64,000 bases of DNA. Origin: Cycas panzhihuaensis (taxonomy: Eukaryota; Cycadophyta). The position numbers were made by a program, and so were the translations under genes. Shown one piece after another: positions 53,991 to 64,000 of this stretch. The DNA is taken from NCBI GenBank assembly GCA_023213395.1, contig CM041465.1, positions 199,461,741 to 199,525,740 on the forward strand, read 5' to 3'. Under the pieces are notes generated by a model that was not told the origin of the DNA, did not search any database, and saw nothing but the letters and a program-made list of their open reading frames with translations. Each line of letters opens with the position of its first letter. Within the stretch, counting starts at the first letter, position 1.

Positions 53991-55460
53991 ACATGAGTGC
54001 TGGCAAAAAGCCATGCAAGAGGAATATAAATCTATCGTTAAAATGACACTTGGGAACTTGTAGACTTACCACCAAGAAAGAAAGCCATTGGAACCAAATG
54101 GGTTTATAAGACTAAGTTCCACTGATGGATCAATTGATAAATATAAAGCTCGTTTAGTTGCCAAAGGATATGCCCAAAAGAAGGCATAGACTACACCGAA
54201 ACATTTGCCCCATTACTAGAATGGAATCGATTCGCATGATAATAAGTTTCGCTGCGCAAATGGGTTGGCCTGTCTACCAAATGGACGTAAAACGAGCTTT
54301 CTTAAATGGTTATATACAAGAAGATATCTATGTCTCTCAACCCCTCGGTTTTGAAGTCAGGGGGGAAGAAAACAAAGTGTATAAGTTAAAGAAAGCGTTA
54401 TATGGTCTAAAACAAGCACCTAGGGCTTGGTATTCCGTATAGACACATATCTTAAAGATCAAGGGTTTGAAAGATCTCAAGCGATCCAAACCTATACACT
54501 AAAATTAAAGGAGATTCGATATTGATCGTAGGACTTTATGTAGACGACTTAATTTATCTAAAATGACTCCCAACTCTTAAGTCAATTTAAAGAAGCTATG
54601 TGTAAGGAATTCGAAATGACAGACTTAGGTCTTATGCACTACTTCCTAGGATTGGAAGTGTGGCAAGATAAACAAGGAATATTTATCTCTCAACATAAAT
54701 ATATATTAGACCTTCTACAAAGATTTAATATGACAAACTGTAAACCATTGTCAATACCAGCAGAAATTGGAATTAAACTCTCTAAGACAGATGACTCAAC
54801 CTCAGTTGATCCCACTCACTATAGACAATTGATTGGTAGCCTACCTTATTTAACCTCTACTCAACCTGATATAACATATTCCGTAAGTGTTGTATCTAGA
54901 TTTATGCAGGATCCAAAGACATCCCATTGGCAAGCTGCTAAAAGAATCCTCAGATACCTTAAAGGGACTTCAGAATTTGGACTATACTACAAACCTACAT
55001 CTGAGTTTCAGTTAACAGGTTACACAGATTTAGATTGGGCTGGTGATATTGATGATAGAAAATCTACTTCGGGTTATGCATTTAGTATGGGATCAGCAGC
55101 AGTAGCTTGGAGTTCAAAGAAATAAAATACCGTTTCCTTATCCACGTACCAAGGTAATATAAAGCCGCAGATGTTAGGAGCACGTGAATCAATCTGTTAA
55201 GAAGACTCTTACAGATTTTCAAATTAAATGAAGGCCCCACTAAAATTTGGTGTGACAATCGAGCGCTATTCAAATGACCAAAAATCCAAGATTCCACTGA
55301 ACAAAGCACATTGAAACTCAATACCACTTTATTCGAACTTGTACAAGGCAGAACAAATAGAGTTGACTTATTGTAGCAATCAAGATCAAACAACGGATAT
55401 TTTACAAAGGCCTTGGGAAAATCAAGTTTGAAAAGTTCGAGATGATTTAGGAGTCATACA
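53990..55460 (+). pseudogene. Element D reverse transcriptase and RNase H
   Basis: RT starts at HECWQKAMQEEYKSIVK. The family TWxLV and KWVYK segments are split by indels near 54050-54120. RLVAKGYAQK and GIDYTETFAP follow, then MESIRMIISFAAQMGWPVYQ, MDVKRAFLNGYIQEDIYV and YKLKKALYGLKQAPRAWY. The catalytic box LYVDDLIYL is at 54538-54565, again frame-shifted. The frame at 54598-55125 has EFEMTDLGLMHYFLGLEVW, GSLPYLTSTQPDITYSVSV, HWQAAKRILRYLKGTSEFG and YTDLDWAGDIDDRKSTSGYA, that is RT thumb to RNase H. It stops after WSSKK, and decayed tail motifs continue to about 55440 with LTSKA-like pieces. PPT GGGGAGAA (55474-55481) follows. Confidence 0.9.
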
Positions 55461-55481
55461 CATTGGGCTTATGGGGAGAAT

Positions 55482-55813
55482 GTTGGGAATAATCCCAATG
55501 TTTGTGCACTAGGCGCTTAGGGCCCCTCAAGCCACCTTTGAGGGCCCCTAGGCACCTTGAACCGATTCGTACCGCCTTGGGACCGACCACTCACGTGAGG
55601 TACGTATTACTGTTATTTATTTTTTATATTTTTTCAAACTAACCTTAATTGTTGTGCAGCTAGGGTGATGGCGCCCGACGCCTCCCCGAATCTCTATTTA
55701 AGGGTTGGGAATACCTCCCTGGTGTTTATTAACACCGCCACTCTTTCGGAAATCGCCGTTGTACTCAAGATGAAAGTCTCGTGATGTCCTGCTCTGCTCC
55801 TCCGGCTCCATCA
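55482..55813 (+). repeat. 3' LTR of element D
   Basis: TGTTGGGAATAATCC...GGCTCCATCA, directly after the PPT ggggagaa and followed by CAAAT (55814-55818). Confidence 0.95.
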
Positions 55814-56032
55814 CAAATTAGGCTCAATGCATAGAGGCTGAACCTATATCTGCTGAGTAAGTAAGCACTGCTCTAAGATGAGATGTTAGCATCACTGACT
55901 CTATCGATGAACTCTAAGCATAAAGAACCCTATTTAACTACCTTCTCAATATATTATAATAAGCATAACTAAGAACTCTAACTGGTTATTTTTGTCTATA
56001 TCACCACTAAAACCATTAGTAAAAGTATCATT
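55814..56032. other. Short spacer between D and F
   Basis: Starts with D's target duplication CAAAT (55814-55818). The remaining 214 bp show no recognisable feature and continue the sequence that ends at 47496 on the other side of D. Confidence 0.6.
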
Positions 56033-56037
56033 CAAAT
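56033..56037. repeat. Target-site duplication of element F, left
   Basis: CAAAT, identical to the copy at 63438-63442. Confidence 0.88.
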
Positions 56038-56421
56038 TGTTAAGAACATTAAAATCTTTAATACATGTGCACTAATATATAAATATCAAGTAAACTAGCT
56101 GTAATAATCAAAGAAGCATGCAAAATAAATAGAACAAAGTAATTGACAATGTTGTGGGTGAGTTTGTCACATCGTAAGGCTCTCTTTTAGGCAAAGATTT
56201 TATATTAACATTAGAACAATATAATATATAATGGTGCAGGGTATAATATATAACCATCCACCAATATTACATGACATTTTAATAGGCTGACTTAATAGCA
56301 TAAGAGGCAGACCAGACCTCAATATCAAACGTGATTAAATTATATCAAGGGTCCTTAATACAACATATATATTGAATTACAAAGATACAAGGAATGGAGG
56401 TGTTATTAGATAGTTTTAACA
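56038..56421 (-). repeat. 3' LTR of element F
   Basis: Plus-strand ends TGTTAAGAACATTAAAATC and ATAGTTTTAACA. The adjacent purine tract on the minus strand, ATTAAGGGAGGG (56422-56433), is the PPT. Confidence 0.9.
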
Positions 56422-56429
56422 CCCTCCCT

Positions 56430-57930
56430 TAATAGAAACTTCATTTCTTTAGATGCTGAGGTCATGTCTAAACTGTTCAAACTTCAGTTTACTAAGTGCT
56501 TTGGTGAAGATGTCAGTGATCTGGTCTTCAGTAGGATGGTAGATGAGATCAACTTGTCAGTTCTAGACATGCTCATGGATGAAGTGGTGATGGACCTCAA
56601 TGTGCTTAGTTCTATCATGGAATATAAGATTCTTTATCATCTTTAATATGCTTTGATTATCATAGTAGAAGATGGTAGGTGCACATTGTTGAAGTCCAAG
56701 CTCGACAAGAATCCTTCTAAGTCAAATCAACTCAGTTGTAAATTGGATAGCTACTTTATATTTTGTTTTAATGGAGGAAAGGATAATATTATGCTACTTC
56801 TTATGGCTCCATGAGATTATAGCTGAGTTCGTATCAAAATATTAGCTTGAGGTTGAATGACATATATCTTGACAACCAACCCAATCAACATTTATATGTC
56901 CCTTTAGAATAGGTGAGTCAATCTTATTATACTTAAGGCCAAATTGATATGTGCCATGGATGTATTTAATAATCCTAATGGTAGCTTTCTAATGAGATGC
57001 TTTTGGTTATGACAAGTACCTAGAGTAGATCCTTACTATATATGAGATATTTAAATGAGTGTGGATGAGATAGATGAGACTCCCAACTAACTACCAATAG
57101 GAAGTAGGATCAAAAGGTTTTCCTTATTCATCTAGGTTTAACTTAGTTCTTGTCTCTATAGGAATTAGTGCGAGCTTATATTTTGTCATCCTAAATCTTT
57201 TTAAGAGCTCATTAGCATACTTAGTTTGGGTTAGAAGGATGTGTCCTAGTTCTTGCCAAACTTTAATTCCAAGGAAGTAGTAGAGTAGTCCAAGGTCAGT
57301 CATCTCAAAGTTGCTCTTTAATTCTGATTGAAGCTAAGAAATTCCATTTATATCGTTGTTAATGATTGTAAGGTCGTCCACATGGAGAACTACGCTTATG
57401 ATTAAATTATCTATAATCTAAATATAGAGATCAAGGTCAGAGGGTGAACGATTGAATCTATGTTATATGAGAAAGGCATTTATCTTCACATACCAGGCGC
57501 GTGGTGCCTACTTGACTCTATAAATGGATTTCTTGAATATGTAAACTAAGTGTTCTTATCCTGGAATAACATAGCCTAAGGGTTATTTCAAGAAAACCTC
57601 TTCTTTAAGCTCTCCATTGAGGAAAGTACTCTTCATATCTATTTGGTAAATACGCTATCTAAATTGGGCTACTAGGGATATAACCAAATGGAATATGATC
57701 ATATTAGCTACTGATATAAAGGTCTCATCATAGTTAATTCCTTCCTACTGTTTGAAACCTCTTACTACAAGATGAACTTTATGACACTATATGATGCCAT
57801 CTACATGGAACTTGGTCTTATATAACTATCTACAGTTAATTACTTTCTTCTCAAGTGGTAATTCAATTAGTTATCAAGTGTCATTTTTTAAGATGGAATT
57901 CATCTCTTCATCCATAGTTACTTTCCACGT
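56430..57930 (-). pseudogene. Element F reverse transcriptase and RNase H
   Basis: From about 57915 down, the minus strand reads MDEEMNSILKNDT, IELPLEKKVINCR with a stop for Trp, YKTKFHVDG, HLVVRGFKQ, EGINYDETF, YQIDMKSTFLNGELKEEVFL and APRAWYVK. Then comes VVLHVDDLTII with the catalytic aspartates, FEMTDLGLLYYFLGIKVWQE, YANELLKRFRMTKYK and LVGSLIYLIHTHLNISYIV. RNase H follows with HINVDWVGCQD, YYDNQSILKMIKNLIFHDRT and PTEDQITDIFTKALSKLKFE. Almost every segment is in one frame, broken by stops rather than frameshifts, many at Trp or Gln codons. The enzymes would copy the element RNA; this copy is dead. Confidence 0.9.
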
Positions 57931-58269
57931 TTGGTCTTTGAATGCCTCTTCAAATATGGAAGGCTCAGGAGTTTTAAGGACATGTTCCATGAGGGCAAAG
58001 TTTGTGGAGTGTCACATCTTAGAAGGCCTTTTTATAGTTGTGGGAGGAGGAGGAGCATCCTTTAAGAGTTGTTGTACCTACTTAAGAGGTGGCTGAAAGC
58101 TAGTGGCTTCCACCTGAAGGTCATCAATTGAAATAGGAGGTAAGGTTGTGCTTACTTGAGTGGATGATGAAGATACTACTAGAATTGATGAGGGGCTTGG
58201 ACTGTAGAAGGAAGTTAGTATTGTTGGCTTTAAAATTTATCTAAGAGTCACTTGTGATACAACAACTTC

Positions 58270-59700
58270 ATCTACTACTACAATCTGATGTTGAGAAGGT
58301 ATGAGTTCCTATGGTTCTTCTACAAAAATTGCATACCATATATATAAGCTTGGTTACCAACCACATCATACACTTTATAGGATTTATAACTAGGTCCAGA
58401 GCCAATGAAGATATATTTAAGGCTCTTTTCATCAAGCTTCTTTTTGTTATCCTTTGGGACATATTTATATGTTATGCATCTAAAGATCTTCAAGTGTACT
58501 ACAAATGGTTTCTGGCTTGACTAAGCTACTTTGAGAGTAATGTTCCTAATTGTAACCGTGGGACTTATGGTGGTTAGGTAAGTGGTAGTGGCAATGACAT
58601 CAACCTAAAATCTAGTGGTAAGGTTAGCAACATTAAGCATGGATTTTCCTTTATTGATCAAAGTCTAATTCATCCTTTCAACTACACCAGTTTGCTGAGA
58701 TGTATGAGGAGCAGAAAATTGATGCTAGATGCCATGTTTCTTACAAAAGTTATTAAATTAATTTAAAATGTACTCACCATCATTATCAGATTTAAGGATA
58801 TTGATTTTCATTCTACTTTTATTTTCTACAATAGCTTTGAACTCTTTAAATCTATCTAGGGCTTGATATTTATTTCTCAAGAAATAAACCCACACTTTCC
58901 TTGAGAAGTCATCTATGAAGGTGATAAAATACCAGCTTCTATTAAGAGATTGGATAGACATAGGGCCATAAATATTAGAGTGGACTAACTCTAATGGTTG
59001 TGAATCTCTCCATATATTCTTATAAGGGAATTTTCTCTTTACTGCTTTCCCTTTAGGTAAGCCTCATATATGTTATGGTATCTCTTGATTTTAGGCAGGT
59101 CGTATACTATTTTAAGCTTAGACATGAGATTTAAGCTTTGTATATTTAAATGACCTAGGCGCTAATGCCATAGGTGGTCTTTGGAGTTATTTAAGATGAC
59201 ACCCTCCTTTGAATGGGAGCATTCTCTAGGTTCTTATATGCAAGAGGACTCTTTATCAATTACATCCTTCCCCTTATCAAATTAAGTTGTGTTGGCCATT
59301 TAATAGGATTTAAGTTGTGGACTAGTGGCAAGAGAAATTCCATCTAGTTTATATAAGCCACCATCTTCATATTTTGTGGCCACAAGTTTTCTTGTAGCAT
59401 GGTCTATAAATTTGAAAATGCCTTAGCTAAAAAGGACATATAAGTTCTACTTATCCAATTGGCTAATGGAAAGCAGGTTCATCTTCATACCAGGTATAAG
59501 AAATACATTGCTAATGTGGTGTCTAATATTAGAGTCTTTTAATGTTATTGGTGCCTTACCAATTTTAGTTACATTGTAAGTCAAGTTATCCCTAAATGAG
59601 ACAGTTTGAGTATTGATTGATTGGGTCTCTTCTAATATCTTTTATGAACCTATCATGTCTCATTGCACTAGAATTAAGGAGCCATATAGTCTCATTAAGT
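58270..59700 (-). pseudogene. Element F protease and integrase
   Basis: The protease site is at about 59660-59700: IWLLNSSAMRHDRF, with Asn where the catalytic Asp belongs. Weak pre-integrase sequence follows. The integrase core reads LELVHSNIYGPMSIQSLNR (first Asp changed to Asn), FITFIDDFSRKVWVYFLRNK, INILKSDNDGEYILN with the second Asp, then TSQQTGVVERMN with the Glu (58640-59010). The C-terminal domain at about 58370-58480 has VPKDNKKKLDEKSLKYIFIG, then KSYKVYD and AYIYGMQFL. The losses at protease and integrase acidic sites show that decay reached the active centres. Confidence 0.85.
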
Positions 59701-59755
59701 TGTGATGAAAGTGTTACTAAAAATAGGTTATAGGAGGAGGAGTCTTGACTATATT

Positions 59756-61116
59756 CTATGTTGCCACCTTGTTATTGATTATTCTACTAGTTCCTTTGAT
59801 TTCTATTAGAGAATCACTACCTATTTTGAGGTCTTTATTATTATGTGGGTCTAGGATTCCAATTCTGCTAGTAGAATTGGCCTTGAGGTTGGTATGATGG
59901 TCCTTCCTGTGGGTAGAAAGGGCCTTCTTATTATTGAATAGGTCCATGTTGTTGATAATAAGGGCCTTCTTATTATAAAAGAAGGCCTTCTTGTTATGGA
60001 AAAGGGGCTCCTTGAGAAGGGCATGGTCCTCCTTGTTAATAAGAGACTCATTGTCTTTGCTGAGTATAACTAGGACCTTCTTGATGGTATGAGGTTTCTC
60101 CTTGTTGATAAATAGGGGGTGATTATAGATAATATGACCTATATACTTGGATCCCTTAATTTTTCAAGAGTTATAAGTCAGCCCACCATCTCCTACATTC
60201 AATAACTAGATGTCCAATTTTGTCATAGTAGAGGTAGGTGACATTTGGTTTGCCCTACTAATTCTTTTAAGATTATCCATGTGGTTGGTATTGAGACTAT
60301 TGAGACTACTGAGTCAGATAGGAAGAGAAGGAGAAGGTGCCAATAAATTACTGCCAAGTTGTTTGCTGATGTGACTCTTATGATATAGAGAGAGAGTCTA
60401 AGTGTTGAGCTAGGTCTTGTTACTAACTAAGTTGATGGGTTGCTCTATTGATAGACATACCCTTTTTTGAGTTTTAGGCTACAAAGGAAGGAGTTGATTC
60501 AGATGTTAATGTCACCCCTAGTCAGTTGAGTATATTCTTCTCTTGAAGTAAGAGCCTCTCAAAGGTTATAAGTTCATCTTAGAGTAATTGTCATATAGCT
60601 TGGATATAAAGGAGTTATATTTGATAGGTAGAATATTAATAATGCTAGAAATTAAATTATGATTACAAATTAGCTCACCAAGGACAATCAATTGGTTTCT
60701 AGTTATCTTTGCTTCAGTTAAATAATTAGTAACATTTTTAGTAAAAGGCATAGTAAATAGATAAGCTTTAAGTATTAAAGATCTAGATTCATCTTTTCTC
60801 TCAAAGAGGGCATAAAGTATACTCCATGCCTCATGAAATGTTTAGATAATTTTAATATTTTGATCCACTTGGTCTTCAATCATCAAGTGGAGGAAGGATA
60901 ATGCAATATTGTCCTTAGCTTTGAAGTTTACTAAGGCTACAAGATCTAGTGGGATTATTTTAGTGGCATCATTAGGGTTTATAGAGGTATAGGAAATGGT
61001 ACATTCCCATTAACATATGCCCAAAATTCGTTCATGATGAGTAAGTTTTTAACTTGCTTCTTCTATGGTATAAAGTTATTTATCCTATTGAGTTTAATGG
61101 TGTTTGAAAAAAACAT
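59756..61116 (-). pseudogene. Element F gag
   Basis: The likely start is ATG 61116 (MFFSNTIKLNRINNFIP), matching the copia gag start pattern KLNGxNYxxW with Trp lost. A later frame at 60566-60751 has the helix ending SSIINILPIKYNSFI (family LPxSYxxF). Zinc-knuckle remains at about 60180-60250 read YYDKIGHLVIECRR, where only the His and last Cys survive. The tail (59756-60070) is a degenerate repeat of NKKAL/NKKAF-type units from a repeated plus-strand ggccttcttgttat motif, presumably once the Q/G/N-rich nucleic-acid-binding tail. Confidence 0.75.
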
Positions 61117-61267
61117 TAGTGATTCTATTTTAAAAGGTTTCTGTGTTTAATTTTTTATCTTTAAAGTCTTTGTGTAGTAAGGTACTAATTTACCTATATG
61201 GTTTTTAATCTAGAATTTTAAGGTTAAGGATCTCTAAGAAAGTTCTTACTTACTATCTTGTCTAGTG

Positions 61268-61659
61268 GTACTTGCCTATAAGTGGCAAATTAGGGACCTG
61301 TTATACTAGTATGTGAGTTTAGTGGCCCAATATACCTCAGTACGTAGGCTACAAAGAAGGTCTTAAGACCTCCCTCATTTGTTTTCCCACTTGCAATGGA
61401 CTTATGCCCAACGATAGATCTAGTGATAAGAACTTATTAACCACGACACTCACCCCCCTAGGTCTAGGTTGGTCTCTAAACTTCAAAGGACAGGGTCTTT
61501 GCCTTAATTTACCAGTTAATACACTTGATAGCCAATGGTTTCCTCTTCAACTTAGAGTACACCAATGGCATATGTCAGGTGGTAACTTTAGGGATCTTAA
61601 TCATTCCCCTTACAAGGTTAGAAAAGGGGGTTCAATTTAGGAGTTATCTTTTTAATGTG
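61268..61659 (-). ncRNA. Conserved leader block in F, homologous to D
   Basis: On the minus strand it runs from cacattaaaaagataac to ttgccacttataggc and aligns with 50662-51062 of element D. The intervening distance to gag is about 150 bp. A 78-codon plus-strand ORF (61404-61640) overlaps it, but on the antisense strand and with no counterpart in D. In an element as decayed as F, the clarity of this block compared with its gag suggests that it was under strong constraint while the family was active. Confidence 0.6.
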
Positions 61660-63052
61660 CCTTTTTTACAAATAAGAGGTTTCTTTTTAAGTAATAAATG
61701 AAATGAAGATGAAATAAATCAAATTAAAATGACAAAAGTAGGTTTAGAAAGCTCTTTGATAGGCTAAGCTCAAGAGTGAACTTTGTTAACCTCTTAAGAA
61801 CAACACCTATTCAAGAAACACCACCATGCACTAAGTAGCCTTAAAAAATCATAATTAGACAGCTGAAAAAGATTTGCCACATCCTAAACTAACAAAATAA
61901 CCTCAAAGAAGTTGAAATAAGCCTTCACAATTTGGGAAATAAGGCTGAAAAGCTTAATCACTAAGGCTAATTTTAGAAGCTAATATCTCCTATAAAATAG
62001 CTCAAAATTTAACTCAATTGAATTCTAAGTTGTAGAGCTCTAAATCTACTTTTTGATGGTCTAGATGATTCATAAAACAAATATATGGTTGTAGAGATAT
62101 TGCAAAATAACACAGGTATATCTTTATGCCAAAAAATAAGTGAAGATGGAGTTAAACCCTTTTTGAAATTGGTCCCCGGTCACCTGTAAGCTGCATGTGA
62201 CCACCTACTAATAATACTAGGGGGCTTATGGATCCAAAAATTTATCAAAGGCTACTAAATGAATTTTTATTATGTAAAAAGAGTCAAATATAGTTTAATC
62301 TTCTTTAGAGTCCACCCTTTTAAGCCAAAAGAGGGTTATATGGTGACTTAATGCAACTAGATTTGGGGGTTAAAGGCATAGATTTCAACCAAAAATTAAA
62401 TTTAACTTAATTTAAATGTCTAAAGTTGAATCATAGTGAAAAATTAAAAGTTTTTTGATGAAAAAAGTTTACTGTAAAGTTACATGACCAACATGTGAAG
62501 AGGCAACCTAAGGAGAGGTGCATAGCCCTAATGAGGGATCAAACAACATCAGAATGAAATGAAATTTTTAGAGGAAGGGATGAAATGAAGAGAGGGACCC
62601 AATAGAAGTTGAATTTTTGAAGAAAGAGCTCATATGGAGGAGAATAGAGTCGCTGAAGTCTAAGGGTCTACATGGGTTCAACTGAGTGAAATTGAGCTTA
62701 AAACTGCCTAAAATCACCTTAAGACTCTTCTAACAGACTGTATAAGTGGGTGTGGGGCTACCAAAAAGATAGATAATACTCTAACAAAGAAAAACAACCC
62801 ACTTTATGGTTGAAATGAATGAAAAATATGGTTTTTCATCCGTTTTCCTTTAACAACTTGGAGCCAAACCATGTATGAGATTAAATGAGTGTATAAACTA
62901 CTGCATGAGGTTGTAAATGATTGGAACTAGCTTCTCTTTACTCTAAGGCTATAGAATATTTAAATTTTTGATAAGAACTTAAAGGAAAATGAGCAAAAAA
63001 ATGTCAAAACATTAAAATAACTTCAAAAATGACATTAAATTAGGTACATATG
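61660..63052 (-). other. Element F leader, upstream part
   Basis: 1.4 kb of AT-rich leader between PBS and the conserved block. No conserved ORF is recognised. Confidence 0.55.
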
Positions 63053-63064
63053 GATGTGATACTA
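63053..63064 (-). promoter_or_regulatory. Degenerate primer binding site of element F
   Basis: The minus strand reads TAGTATCACATC directly after the LTR. The initiator-Met PBS is TGGTATCAGAGC, so the site fits with three changes, one of them a G-to-A. Confidence 0.65.
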
Positions 63065-63437
63065 TGTTAAGAATGTCAAAATCTTTAATACATTTACACT
63101 AATGTATAAACTAGCTGCAATAATCAAAGAAGCATGTAAAATAAACAAAACAAAGTGACTAGTAATGTTATAGGTGAATTCATCATACCGTAAGGCTCTC
63201 TTTCAGGAAAAGCTTATGTATTAACATCAGAACAATATAATATATTATGGTGTGAGGCATAATATATAACCATCCACCACTATTACATAACATTTTGATA
63301 GGTGGACTTAACGGCATAAGAGGTAGGCCTAACCTCGATATTAAATATTATTAAATTACATCTAGGGTCTTTAATATAACATATACATTGAATCATAAAG
63401 ATACAAGGAATGAAGGTGCTATTAGATAGTTTTAATA
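63065..63437 (-). repeat. 5' LTR of element F
   Basis: Plus-strand ends TGTTAAGAATGTCAAAATC and ATAGTTTTAATA, followed by CAAAT (63438-63442). It aligns with 56038-56421. Confidence 0.9.
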
Positions 63438-63442
63438 CAAAT

Positions 63443-64000
63443 AACATCTATTTATTCTACTAAAACTAATGACAACCACCTTCACACTCATAGTCAAAAA
63501 ATTCATCCAAGGTTACTACTATAATAACCTTCTTAAAAAATCCTCAATAAGAATTCTTTGCTAAAGGCCCTATCCAGTCCCCTTCTATACACACTACCTC
63601 ACCATTGATTTGCTCTTCATATCATAGGCTCCATATGCCCCTGACTAAGCCCATAATTCAACAATGATCATCATCATCCCTAATGAAAGGATTCCTTTGT
63701 GGTCCTTAATATACCTTTATTAGTTCTTGGTTTGATAACATTCTGAGTGTTTAACCCGAGGTTCTCTTGATCAAATCTCAAATGGGACTAAGTTCTATAT
63801 TCGATATCTTTGGTAATTTCTTATAATAAAATTTACTTGAAAGGTAGTCCACTTATAGATTTTTTGCCATTCTTTTTGTCCATCTTCCTATTATCTATTT
63901 AGGCTTTGGTTACAAGTGTTATTATAATGCCACCCCTTGCCATAAGTGGCAATGCCCTTTTAGTAATAGAATCATATTTTACACCAATACATTCTTTTAG
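63443..64000. other. Right-end spacer, nothing certain
   Basis: The sequence continues from 56032 on the other side of F. No gene is identified. The minus strand near 63540-63610 gives FSKEFLLRIF then EGYYSSNL, slightly like the zinc-binding start of a gypsy integrase (GYYWPTM), but without the surrounding His and Cys residues. Confidence 0.35.

Larger units (their letters stand above)
47497..55813 (+). mobile_element. Element D: Ty1/copia retrotransposon, youngest copy
   Basis: An 8.3-kb plus-strand copia element with TG...CA LTRs of about 330 bp, a perfect CAAAT duplication, PBS, PPT and the full gag-protease-integrase-RT-RNase H order. A very long leader (3.4 kb) precedes gag. About 170 bp in the middle and 3' part of the two LTRs are identical, so insertion was recent. 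Nevertheless the coding region has about ten frame changes, nearly all of one or two bases. D is related to F in its leader but not in its proteins or LTRs beyond the general copia level. Confidence 0.93.
56038..63437 (-). mobile_element. Element F: Ty1/copia retrotransposon
   Basis: A 7.4-kb minus-strand copia element with LTRs of 384 and 373 bp, perfect CAAAT duplication, degenerate PBS, PPT and all domains recognisable but riddled with stops. The leader is about 1.95 kb and contains the conserved block shared with D. The LTRs show many substitutions, so F is considerably older than D. On the plus strand the LTR ends are TG and CA (right copy TA). Confidence 0.93.

Noticed and set aside
61404-61640. 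78-codon plus-strand frame in F
   Set aside because: It is antisense to the conserved leader block and has no equivalent in D, where the block has the same sequence islands.
63540-63610. Possible gypsy integrase zinc-binding start (minus strand)
   Set aside because: Only a GYYxxxx-like string resembles the family; the His and Cys ligands and the core are missing.

Overview
This is plant nuclear DNA made almost entirely of LTR retrotransposons in several states of decay. I found no intact host gene, rRNA, tRNA or CRISPR array. The evidence for a plant is: Ty1/copia polyproteins with PBS sequences of the TGGTATCAGAG (initiator-Met tRNA) type; Tat-like Ty3/gypsy gag, protease and archaeal-type RNase H; 5-bp target-site duplications; AT-rich decayed spacers; and deep nesting. 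This fits a seed plant with a very large genome, possibly a gymnosperm, but the sequence alone cannot name the species.

Layout. 1-13.9 kb: old AT-rich DNA with recognisable scraps of Ty3/gypsy RT (2.2-2.6 kb, -), Ty1/copia protease (5.3-5.9 kb, -), possible gypsy gag and protease (6.5-8.2 and 10.9-11.3 kb, +), gypsy integrase (12.4-13.3 kb, -) and a copia integrase tail (13.8 kb, -). It also holds microsatellites and a perfect 189-bp tandem duplication. 13.9-20.8 kb: copia element A (-), lacking its 5' LTR and abutting a copia RT scrap in the opposite orientation (20.8-21.3 kb, +).

22.4-46.0 kb is a three-element nest. Copia element B (+, 22415-45963) is the host. Gypsy element E (-, 22430-33448, LTRs of about 2.5 kb) sits 10 bp inside B's 5' LTR, and copia element C (-, about 34226-41749, same family as A) sits in B's leader. 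Removing E and C leaves a B of about 5 kb with a near-perfect target-site duplication.

47.5-55.8 kb: copia element D (+), the youngest-looking copy, with a perfect CAAAT target-site duplication and near-identical LTRs, but many frameshifts. 56.0-63.4 kb: copia element F (-), also flanked by CAAAT.

Two things stand out. First, element E has gag and protease but no recognisable reverse transcriptase or integrase. It does carry a separate, uninterrupted 140-codon archaeal-type RNase H reading frame with all four catalytic acidic residues, next to five tandem 85-bp hairpin-forming units. Second, copia elements D and F, which differ in their proteins and LTRs, share a conserved block of about 400 bp in the leader just upstream of gag. 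It has no shared reading frame and looks like a conserved RNA element.
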